Shown here one piece after another: positions 23,201-35,200 of a stretch of DNA of 64,000 nucleotides. The notes beneath the pieces were generated by a model, which was not told the DNA's origin, did not search any database, and worked only from the letters and a program-made list of their open reading frames with translations. A program made the position numbers and the translations under genes. The DNA comes from Mauremys mutica (lineage: Eukaryota > Chordata > Testudines > Geoemydidae). Numbering within the stretch: position 1 is the stretch's first letter; every line of letters starts with the position of its first letter. The stretch is from the NCBI RefSeq assembly GCF_020497125.1, contig NC_059079.1, positions 10,621,553 through 10,685,552 on the forward strand, read 5' to 3'.

Positions 23201-26200
23201 ATTTTACAGAGCATGGCACTTACAAGCAAGTAGTAGCCAGAGAGAGTCTGGAGCTAATGCAGTCCTCTGAAGAATGGTCAAAGGGTAATCCAGGTTCAGA
23301 GACCACACCACATTCTGATATCTGGCTGGCTCAGATGGCGACAAAATACTTTGAGACAGGCACATACTGACTGCCAAGGCTGGAAAAGTGATTTTATGGC
23401 GCTTTTCACACAACACACAATTCAAGATCATGATGGGAACCAGTGTATGCTGGAATGACTAATGGTTCCAAAGAACATGGTATTGAGAGAATGATTAGAA
23501 AAATTCTCCTCAGTTTTTTACAGCTAAACAGTTTTGTAATCAGCAATATGTCTTTCCAAAGTGTTAGCCTCGAGCCCCAGGCTCAAGCCATTTTGTAGAA
23601 TCTTGAGTGGCCTTTATTTTATATAAATTTATCTTGATACATCTCACTTGTAATATCTGAACCTTGGCTGTTGACGCTGCAGACATAATTGTAAGTTTCC
23701 TTCAGGATGTTGAGTATTTATTATCTTCTTTCAAATGTCCACATGACTAGCACATTCCTTTCCATTTCCAGGTGAATAGTTTTAACAGCACCAGATATGA
23801 GCCCTGTTGCTGTACCATCCTTCCCTGCTGGGAGCATGAGGGGAGATTCCAGCATATCTAAAGAGGTTTGAGAATTGCCAGGCCAAGAAGTGGTGACCAG
23901 AATTATTGTGCCTTGTTCCTTTTTGTGACCTTCTTTAACATCTTCATTATCAGCAGAGTGGGAGGCATAAATGAGATCCTCCTGAGATAAGATTTCCATA
24001 GTCTGATTCAGTGCAATTACTGGCTGGGAGGGAAGCATGAAATTCTGCAAGGTCCCACTGCATGAGATCAACATGCCCAGGGACTGAGTTAGGGATTTTA
24101 GTACAGTAAGGGGGGAAGGGGAAACAGTGTTTGACAAATCAAGCACACTATCTTCCGCTTCCTCTCTTCTGAGATAAAGACTATCCTGGCCAGCATCCAG
24201 AACAACCCACAGATGCTGGAGATTTGTGAAGGCTGTAGTTGTATCTCCCCCATTCTTTATTTCAGAGCCACATTCCTGAAGAGATATAATGATGGTTGCT
24301 ATGCCCTGCTATGACTTTGGATGAGGGTCTGACGAGATGGTCATCCAGAAAATGGGTAGATGTGGGTCTTTTCTTTTTGAGGGAAGCTATCAGGACAACT
24401 GGGATCTTCATAAATACATGTGGATGCTGTTAAGTCTGAAACGTGAGTGCTCTGTATTGAAAAGTGTTTCCTTTTAAGAAAAACCCAAAAAGCATCTCCA
24501 CCGATGACAACTCATCATTAAATCTGAGGGAGATTTATCATTACATACTGAAGATAAAGAGTGTTGGGAAGGATGTACTGTAATGTCTCTGTCAGTTTGT
24601 TTCAGAAATGTGAAATTCAGTATGCCTTGCATGGCTGTTTCTCTTCTGAAACACAAACATACCTGATTGTGCGCCACAACACTTGTTTCTCCATGGAACA
24701 GGCTCTATCATTCTGAAATGTAAGGCGGTCTACTGCATATTTATTTTCTGAGGCTATAAGGGATTTTTCTTAAATTAGAGGAAAAGGGTAGACTTGGACC
24801 AAGATTTAAAAAAAAAAAAAAAGTTGAAAGTCAGGGTGATCAGCACTTCTAAAAATCAGACCATTTAATTCAGGTACCTGTGGGCTTGGGAGCCTAATTT
24901 TAGGCACTCATTTTTTAAAACCATGGCATTGTTCCTGGGAGAAGAACATAGATCTACTGAATATACTCCTCTGATTGTCTCAAGTATCCATTTTTCCTCC
25001 ATGGTTGATTCTTGGGTTTAACCTCCCAGACAGGAGGGGCCAGATTCTGCATAGCTCCTTCTGAAAGGTGCATCACAGAAGGCACAGCCACTGCAATGGT
25101 GTAAAAGGGCTTCAATAGAGCCAGAAAGTGGCCCAACATGTCCTCAAACTTTGGGAAGCCAAAGTCCTGTCGAGGTTTCTAAGTTATGGTTTCTATAGAA
25201 GCCTATTATGTAAATCTTCCAACTCCCCAAAATGTCTGCCTCTTCCTAGTGTGTGATATCTATGCTGGTTCTTGGAACAGTAGTAACCTTAAAGAGAATA
25301 TCCGCTGAGGTAATATGGACTGAAATCTCTGATTGGAATGAGAGGAATGTGGGACTTCTTCCACCTTATCCAAAGCCTCTGTGTCAGCTTTATCTATACA
25401 CTTCCCAAACAGCCTGTACCACTGGAATATATAGAAGACATCATCTGATGTTGGAAGCAATTTTGCTGTGCATATATGTTATGTTGTGCTCCTGGGTGGG
25501 TTGTCAGCAGCAGAGACTGAACCTGGGACCTTTGGCTCTTAAAGCAGGAACCTCTATTGTTTAAGCTAAAGGACCCAGCTCTGTTACCCAAGACTGTAGC
25601 AGGCTGATGAACCTCCATATGCAACCCAGCCACCACTAGATGAAACAGTGCACCACTCTGAATGGGTGTGGGCTACACAGACGGAGCAACAGATGCTGCC
25701 AGGCCACTACACTGGAAGCCTTGGAATATGCAGCAAATTGTAATCAGGTGAAGCACCTGAAAGCTATTGCTAGGGAAAATTTAATTTAAAATAGATTTCA
25801 TTTTGTTTTGCCCTGATGGCTTCACATTTCTGTAAGCTTGCCCATCCAAGCAAGAGCAGCTCTGGCAAAACAAGAGGATGCAGTCAGTGCTGCCAGAGCC
25901 AGAGGCACTGATGATCCAATTTTCCTGCCTCTGGGTTCCTTTGGCAGAAGCTCTCTCTCAGATGGTGCGACTGTGACCTTTACTGTTGAATCTGCACTGA
26001 CATGACAAAGTCCTATAGGAGCGTCTAGAATTGTGAAGTTACCTGTTAGAGTGTTTCATCTTGCTAGGAAATTTCCTGTGTGTTATTCATATCCTCATCA
26101 TAAACCAGGTGAAGAGGAATTAGAAAACTCTCCTTCAGCAGGTTTTTGGTGTTTTTTTCTTTTGTTCATGAACCTTTAAAGTTAAGTTTTTAGCTCTAAT

Positions 26201-29200
26201 TATTTTTTATTTAACACAAGAGCCTGCAAAGACAGACCCCATCTCTGATTAATTCTGGTGAGTCCACAGCTGAGAATATGAAGTGTCTCACTCCAGGCCA
26301 TGGCTTCAGAAGTTTCATTTGTTCAGAACCAATTTTAACAACATATTGCATCTGTCTTCTGCTTCCAGGCAGAGCATGAAACATTTTAACTTAATTTGGC
26401 CACAATCCACCATTTCTAAAGTAGACACATTTGAATACGGAGCATACCCACAGTAAATATTCATTTACATGGCACTGTAATTGTACACAGCCCGGCATAT
26501 TAGTAGTGTGATGCCAAAAAATATAGTAAGAGGATCTCTTGGCACACAGGCTGGAAAGTTTATAAGCAAGAGTTGTGGGTAGGCTTTAGGATTGGAATGT
26601 ATTAGGCAATGGGGCAGGTTCCAAATGAATGTTCTGAAGGAGAGTGAAAGTGTCACCACTTCAGGAAAGATGTGGATAAACTGAAGAAACTCCAAAGAAA
26701 AGCAACAAAAATGATAAAAGGTTTAGAAAACCTGACCTATGAGGAAAAGTTTTTTTAAAAAAAGGGGCATGCTTATTCTTGAGAAGAGAAGACTGAGGGG
26801 GGACTTGATAATAGTCTTCAAATATGTTGAGGGCTGTAATCAATTGTTTTCCATGTGCACTGAAGGTAGGACAAGAAGTAATGGGCTTAATCTGCAGCAA
26901 GGGAGGCTTAGGTTAGAAAGTTTTTCCTAAAATCTAACTACACCGCTACCTTGATATAACACCACCCGATACAACACAAATGTGGATATAATGCGGTAAA
27001 GCAGTGCTTCGGGTGTGCGGGTGGGGGCTGCGCACTCCGGTGGATCAAAGCAAGTTCAATATAACATGGTTTCACCTATAACGCGGTAAGATTTTTTGGC
27101 TCCCAAGGACAGTGTTATATCGAGGTAGAGGTGTATAAGGGTAGTTAGGTTCTGGAATAGGCTTCCAAGGGAGGTTGTGGAATCCCCTTCATTGGAGGTT
27201 TTTAAGAACAGGTTGGACAAAACTCTGTCACAGATGGTCTAGGTTTACTTGGTTTTCCCTCAGCATAGGAGGCTGGATTACATGACCTCTTGAGGTCCCT
27301 TCCACCCCTACATTTCTATGATTCTAAGAGCTATGAGGGATACTTTCCCTCTGGAAAGGCTTTTAGACTTCAAAGGGCACTTTGAAGGCAGTGAGACAGC
27401 CTGATGTATAAGACAACAAGGAGCTGATCCCTGGGCCAAATCATTGAGAGAGACGAGACCAACGGAATAGTGTCTGCAGGTGTTTCTTTAAAAAACAAAA
27501 ACAAAAACATTACCGCTTCCTCACCATTGAGGGCAAGGGGGAGGTAGACCCATATCCTCAAAAAGTAGAGGAGAATGAGAAGCAGAGTGAGACACAGAAG
27601 ACAGAGGAGCTGCCAGTATCTGAATAAGGAGCTGGCACCTTCTTCAGTAGCTCAGGCATTGTGGGTAACCTGCTGGCAGAAGAGATGCTCCACAGCATTC
27701 TTACCTGGCTTGATAAAGACCTCATCTACATGCTACTGGAATATTCAATCTTTGCCCCTGGAATCTGCCTGGAGAAAGCTGAGTAATGGCATTTCTTGCC
27801 CCACTCCTTTCCCTTACTGGCTGTCATTTCTGAGGAGGGCGGGGAAGGTGCTGCCCCATAAACCCCTCCTTAGAAACCCAAACAGATTTTTGTAGGTACC
27901 AGTTATGAGGAGAATAAATCTCAAAACCAATCAACACAACCAGAGGGATTTAGTTTAAAATCTTTTACAAATCTTGTTAAAGACTCTGGGTCAGGCTTAG
28001 AATGAAATTAATAGGCAGTAGGTTTAAAAACAAACTATAGGAAGTACTTCTTCACACAATGCACAGTCAACCTGTAGAACTCTTGCCAGGGGATGTTGTG
28101 AAAGCCAAAACTGTAACACGGTTCAAAAAAGAACTAGATAAGTTCCTGGAAGATAGATTCATCAATGGCTATTAAGGGATGCAACACCGAGCTCTGTGTC
28201 CCCTGGGCCTCTGTTTGCCAGAAGCTGGGAGTGGACAACAGGGGATGGATCACTTGATTGCCTGTTCTGCTCATTCTCTCTGAAGCACCAGCCATTGGCC
28301 ATTGTCAGAAGACAGGATACTGGGCTAGATGGACCATTAGTCTGACCCAGCCTGGCCATTCTTATGTTCTCTGCTGCAGAGGGACACCCAGAGTTTGTCA
28401 GCTGCACATGCCTGGAAGCTCAGAGCTCTGGAGAGTTCTTCTCAAAGGGTATTTTAAGCCTGACCCAGAGCCACATACCTCCAGCTGCTAGGGGGATGGG
28501 AAATGCTCCTTGAGAAGACCATCAGGACATGTAGTGGACAAAGAAAGGTTAAAACAAATGTGAACTTTTTCAATAAAGACGGCTGTGAGGTACCCCAACA
28601 CTAAAATCTTGAAACAACAACAGTGATAGTTGAGCAGTCAGTGATTATGTAGAAAAGGGGAGGGGGCTCAGGAGGGAAGAGGAGAAGAATCAAACCTGCC
28701 TTCATTAGGGACATAAATGGAAGATTTAGATTTAAACAAAATAAGCTTTTTTAAAAAGTTAATATTTTCCTTGTTCATGAATTAACTTTTATAAACTGAA
28801 AGCAATTTCAGAACAGTTTTGTACGTGCCAGCTAGAGAAAAAGAACTGCACAAACACACAGCCATTGAGATGGACAAAGGCCCATTATCCAACATCTTAG
28901 CTTAATAATGAGTCATTAATTTACCTCAGAATTAATAAATCTCATCACTCCAGTACTAATGGATTCAAAATGAGCCCAGAGTTAGAACATTTCCTCTACA
29001 CATTTTTAATTGTTAACTTCCTTTTCATCTGCTGTCTCTCTAGATATTTCTAAGGCCCCCCAATCACTGTATTATCTGAGCTACTTGTTCATAGCAAGAA
29101 AAAAGGTGCATCTCATGTGTCATTGAGATGGAGCCTTGTCTAGTGGTTAAGCACAGGACAGGGAGTTAGATATGGATTCTCTTCATGGCTCTACCCTGGA

Positions 29201-32200
29201 ATAGCTGTGACCTTTGGAAAGTCATTGAAACCTTGCTATGCCTCAGTTTCCACATAAGACTGAGGTAGGTGGTATCCTCCAAGAGTGTTGTAAGGTTTAA
29301 TTCACTAGTAATGGCTAGGGAGTGCTTTGAGATCCTCAGATACGGGCACTATAGAAGTGCAAAGTATTATTATAATTTGCAATTATTTATCATCTTTTTT
29401 ACTATTAGTGATTTGTCAATAGATTATTAGATGTTCATGTGTGGGTGAAAGAGATAGACCAGCAAGGGCCAAGTTTGATCACCTACTCAATTTGAGACTT
29501 AGATACAGCAGAACCTCAATAATCCACAAATCTGATGGTTTCAATCTACATCTCAAAGATCTTGTGGCAGAAAGCTGGAGTGAGGTGCCATATCACCCAG
29601 ATTTCATTACTTTATAAAGTTAACCCACACAACATTTAGTAGAATGCACTGAATGATCACAAACAGTTCAAACCAGGCAGCACTTATTAAAGTAACATGA
29701 ATGAAACACATTTTGATGCTGTATCTTTTATTTCTTAAACTGGATTGGTCAGGGCTTGTTAAGTGGTAGAATGCAGTAATTGACAACTGAGTGCACATTA
29801 GTGAGGTTTTACTCTGTTTTGTAAGGGAAGTCTTTGATGTAATCTGGAGACATGGTAGCATGACAGCTGTTTACTGCTCAACTGAAGAAAGAAAGGCAAA
29901 TTAATTGAGTGTCATTCCTAAACTACAAACACTGGAAACAATTCTGTCATTTTGCTACCTCAGAAGTTCACCGCTACTGGGTCAGGATGGAGAATAAAAG
30001 CCACAGACTTACCCTTTGTGAAATATTTCAAACTTAATTCCCTTGGTCTGAATCACTCTTCGGAAGCCTCTGTGATTTCGGTTAATGGTCAACTTGAAAA
30101 GCTGATCATATTCTAGAAACAGGAGGAAAAAAATGTGAATTGTGAAAGTCATGAAATTAAGCAACTAGATCTTTTTCAGTGATGGACACATTGCATTCAG
30201 AACTTTCAGCCTACTGAAACTTGGCCCATATAATACCACTTCACACTTACATAGCAACTTCTATCTCAAAAGGCCAAGGCAGTTTCAAATGTTAATGAAT
30301 TACACCCCACAATACCCCTCGTCATCATCATCATCCCCACTTTACATATCTGAAGAAGAGATTAAGTGATTTTCTCAAGATCACACAATAAATCAGTGGC
30401 AGAGCCAGGAACAAAAACACCTAGGTCTCCCAGCTCTGTGCTTTAACCATAAACTATCCTTCCTGGAGCACAAGACATAAATATCCAAAATGAGAGAGAG
30501 AAAAAATGACTAATTCAGGAAAATAAGGATAACGGGCAATGTTTCACCCGCATAAATAACATCAGGGTAGTTATAAACCACCAGAGATAGAAACAAGGGG
30601 ACAGATTCCAATCTCAGCTACACTGTTGTAAATCCAGAGTACATGACTAAGAAACAGGGATCTGGCTTTTTTAACATGATTTGTGTAGCTACTATTTTGA
30701 AAACTAGAAACAAAATGCTTTCAAACCTCAGGGGGAAAAAAAAGCTTGGAATCCTAACCTCAAAGTTTATTACTCCCAATCATAAACTAGTGTTTTGGAA
30801 ACTCAATGAAATTCAAATGACATGTGGTATGGGGGGAAAAAAAAAGAGGGTAAACAGAATGACACAAATTTAAAGTTGACCTGCAAAGGAAGAAGAATTG
30901 TGCTTGTAACTTGTTTTGCTTCTTTATTATGTATAAAGAAAGCCTGAAGGGATCTTTAAAAAAAAAAGTTTTTCCTCCCATTTTTTTTTTAATATTAGAA
31001 ATAAGGTCTAGGTTGGAAGATTCTATGACAACTATTTAATTTAAATGGTAAATAAACATTTTGGATAAAGGAAACCTTTGTTAAAGATCAAGTGCCTCTA
31101 CCCCTTCAATTAAGGTGAGAACTCACAATACACATGCTTCTGAAACATCTAGCAAGTAGGTCCTCGTGCAAGAATCTAGGAAGACCAGACTTGACATTCC
31201 TGCTATTTTAAAAATGTAAAAACAAGTATGGGAAACACCCACAAAACTTGTTTTAGAAAAAACAAAAGCAGCAAAATGGGGCACAATCCCAATTTTTAAA
31301 AAGTCCTTTACTAGTCATCTTTAAGATCTGCTGTGTCGTGAAGGCAACATTTCTAACATTAGCAGATCAATACAAATGATTAACAAGATCAATCAGGCTC
31401 ATCCAGTCACTACCCTTGGAACAAATGATCAGAAAGGAAATAAAGAGTGATCTCTGAAGATTCGTAAGTGAATTATTTATGCATCCTTAACTTTTTTTTT
31501 TTTTACTGATCTGTCGCCTGACAGGGCTACTATAGTAGCCCGAACCTATTGGATGGAGCAAAGGCTCAGTGGTACTGAGCAACAGGATCATTTGATTAAG
31601 AAGTGACATGAACAATGGCTCCCTGCACTGGGTGAGGGAGAGTGAGGATAGAAAGTTAAAACTCCTACAGCAACTGGATTTACCCTGACAAGGCCTCTGG
31701 TAACTGAAGAAAAAGCACAGTCTGCTCTTCTACCATGGCTTACAGCAAGGGTAGTCAACCTATGGCACGCATGTCAAAGGTGCTGATTTTCCGGGGGGAC
31801 TCTGCATTTTAATTTAAATTTTAAATGAAGCTTCTTAAACATTTTAAAAACCTTATTTACTTTACATACAAAAATAGTTTAGTTATTTATTATAGATGTA
31901 TAGAAAGAGACCTTCTAAAAACGTTAAAATATTTTACTGGCACACAAAACCTTAAATTAGAGTGAATAAATGAAGACTCAGCACACCACTTCAGAAAGGT
32001 TGCCGACCCCTGGCTTACAGTGTGGGACTAGCCTGTACTCCAAAGTGGTTTTAAGGTACAGTGTTTCACCCCCTCCCCCAGAACAGATACAAACCTGGAG
32101 AATTGGTATTTTTAATTACTGCTGTTTTACTTTTCTGAGCTTGCTCCTATTAAAAAAAAAAAGAAAAAAGAAAAAGCAACATTTACATAAAGCCACCAAC

Positions 32201-35200
32201 CTTTGTTGCAAATACGGCTAATACGAAGCAGTAACTTTTTTTTTAAACATATATGAAGCGCCTGACTTGCCTGGCATCATAGCAAAGCTATTTGGTGCAA
32301 ATGGAGAGAGCTGATCCCAGTTCTCTCCATTAAAAAGATTCCAATAAAGTTAAAAGGTATAGTGTATAATATTGTAGTGTGACCCTTCCTAATGTACGAA
32401 CACAGACTTGGCCAGCCACAAGGAAAGAAATCAGTGTGCTCTCCACTATGGAAATAAAGATGATGAGATGGTCAAACGGCTGGACATGCAATGATAAGAA
32501 ACAAAATGAGGTTGTGAGGGGCCTAATATGGGTCACCCCAACTGAAGACAAGTTGGGGGAGGCAAGGCTACATTGGTATGGACATGTCCAGTGGAGACCT
32601 GAGACTTGTATTGGAAGGATGGCCCTTGCAATGATCGTTGATGGAAGATGACCAAGGGGAAAGCCAAAGACTTGGTACATGGACCAGATATCAGCAAACA
32701 TTAGAAGAGACCAATTTGCACGTACAAACCAGGTGTACAATCATAAGTTTTGGAAGTAGGCTATACAAAACTCTGACACCCCCCAGTACGGGCTGGCAAG
32801 GAAGAAGAAGAAAGAGCTTGAGTTATAGGAGGTTATCGAGGGTAAAAACGGCATGGGCATATTTATGATTCCAATATTTCTATTTCATTGTGGTAACAAA
32901 TTTAACTTTAGATCTAGAACTAGCGAAAAGGAAATAAACACAAGTGCTACAGATAAGTTATATGGCTACACCTGATTCAACCCTCTCATCATAAAACTAA
33001 TTGGTGCTGCTGAGATACATGATAAACTATGCACATTCTACTAGGCTATCATTCTATTCCTTCTACTTGAGCTGAAATAAGAAGCAGCTTTTGGTGCTGC
33101 ACAAGGAGTCCAATGAAGTCATTCAGGGAATTTGCCAACTATTATTCTTCCTGACAATCACTCTGCCACCAAAATGAATTAGCTTTTAACCCAAAGCAGA
33201 GTATAAGCTAAATGTCCTTTTTCACTCTCCAGAGAATGTGACCTAATTATTATAGCTACTTTGAAAAACTGATTCCAGCTATGAAGGAGAAATAGGTATA
33301 TTTAATTTTTTGGCTAAGATGTAGTGATCTGGCTTTTTTAACACTGAAAACGAGAGATTAAAAACAGCTATACTGGCCTTATATGTATTACTTATAAAAT
33401 TACACATACAGGCCTGATTTTGTTCTATTATGCTGGTGTAAATCAAATGGAGTGACTTCAGATTGACAACCACGTAACTCAGATCAGAATATGGACCAGC
33501 CCAAGTCTCTTTTTCGCACCAGGTTTTTCCGCAGATAATTTAATAAACTTCAATAGAGTTACTACAAGTTTACCATGGGGTAAGAATCAAGTCCTGCATA
33601 TTTAAAGAACCCCAAGGGGCTAGGATCACATGCTGCTGAGAGCTAGAAAATTAGGGCTAAATGTTCTACACTGTTATAGAAATATTGCGCCAGGCAGTCA
33701 GTGATAGAAGCCCTGGTACATCTTCTGGTATACATGTAGAGTCCCCTCTAGCACTCAGAAACTAGGGGAGAGGTATAGCACCATGCACCGAGGATGGAGT
33801 GGCAGACTTCACTTTTCATTTCCTGGTTTGCCTCACATTTTTGTTAAGACAGATAACTGACTCCCCACCTGTGTCAGCTTCTTTGGGGCCATCCCACCTC
33901 ACAGGATAATGTATGTAATACCATATCAATCCACAGGATCCACAAACTGTCAACATTAAAACACACACACACGCACGTTGCCCAAAAAAAAAAAAAAAAA
34001 AAAAAAATCAATCCTGAATGCAAGGTGTAGTCTGTGTGCAAAGTAACAGTATTTTAACAGTAACGGTATTTTAAAAACAGGTTAGACAAACATCGATCAA
34101 GGATGGTCTAGGTATATTTAATTCTGCCTCAGCGTAGGAGATGGACTAGAGATCTCTTGTGAGCCCTTTCAGCTCTGCATCTCTATGATTCTATTCCCAG
34201 GGATTCTCATCAAGATAGTTGGAAAGGAGAGGCTGGCACCAATGGTTTTCCAAAGAAAGAGGAGAAAATAAATCTGAAATCATTTTGGTGTTAGTATTCA
34301 AAGGTATGCGTGTGGGGGGTGGGGGACTTTCAAGGTCCAACAACATTTACATCTTTAGGGAGAGGGAGAACCTGAAAAGCTAAGTCTTAGAAGGCCCCAG
34401 TCAATGTAATGACAAAAATACCCTGAATTTTACTAGCAATTATATAAACACAGACAGATCATCTGAGAAAAGGTTACTTATATAGGCCAGATCCTGTCCT
34501 CAGAGATCCGAGCATCTCCCACTGACCATAGTGGGAGTCGCATGCATTTATACGAGGGTAGAGTTTTTTGTCCATTTCTAAACAAGCATCTAAAATGGCT
34601 GGAACTATTTATTTTTAATTAAAAAAAAGGTTTGCTTTTAGGCTTGCAACTCAGTTATAATTCATAGCAAGCATTTACAACTTGTCAACTCCTGAAAGTA
34701 ATAGGCCCACACCACCTTTAAGTTAAATCTGGCTCTATAAGCTATTAAGATAACATTGCTAAGCAATGCAGGGTTTTGGATTGAGGAACAGCAAAGGCCT
34801 GAACACTCACTCACCGTATTAGGGTAATGAAATTCAAATTTCACAAACGCATCCAAATCATTTGGTGTCACACCTGTGCAAGACAACAGTCAAACAGTCA
34901 ACCCAGGGATTTTCAAAAGCACCCAACTGACTTTTAATAGGACTCATGGACCTAAATCACTTAGATGCTTTTAAAAACCCCATCCACTGGAACACTGGCA
35001 ATCAAAGGCAAACATTCTGCTAATGCTCTGATTGGTTCTGAGCGCATACATAAACAGCAATTAAACCCCTATAATAAATAAGGGACCTAAGAATAATTTG
35101 TGTTGCTATGAGGCTGGGATGCTCTTGAACATCTCCTGCTGGTTGGCTGACGAGAGAGTGAAAGCAGTCAAGCCATCTCAGAGCTTTGCAAAAATTTTAC

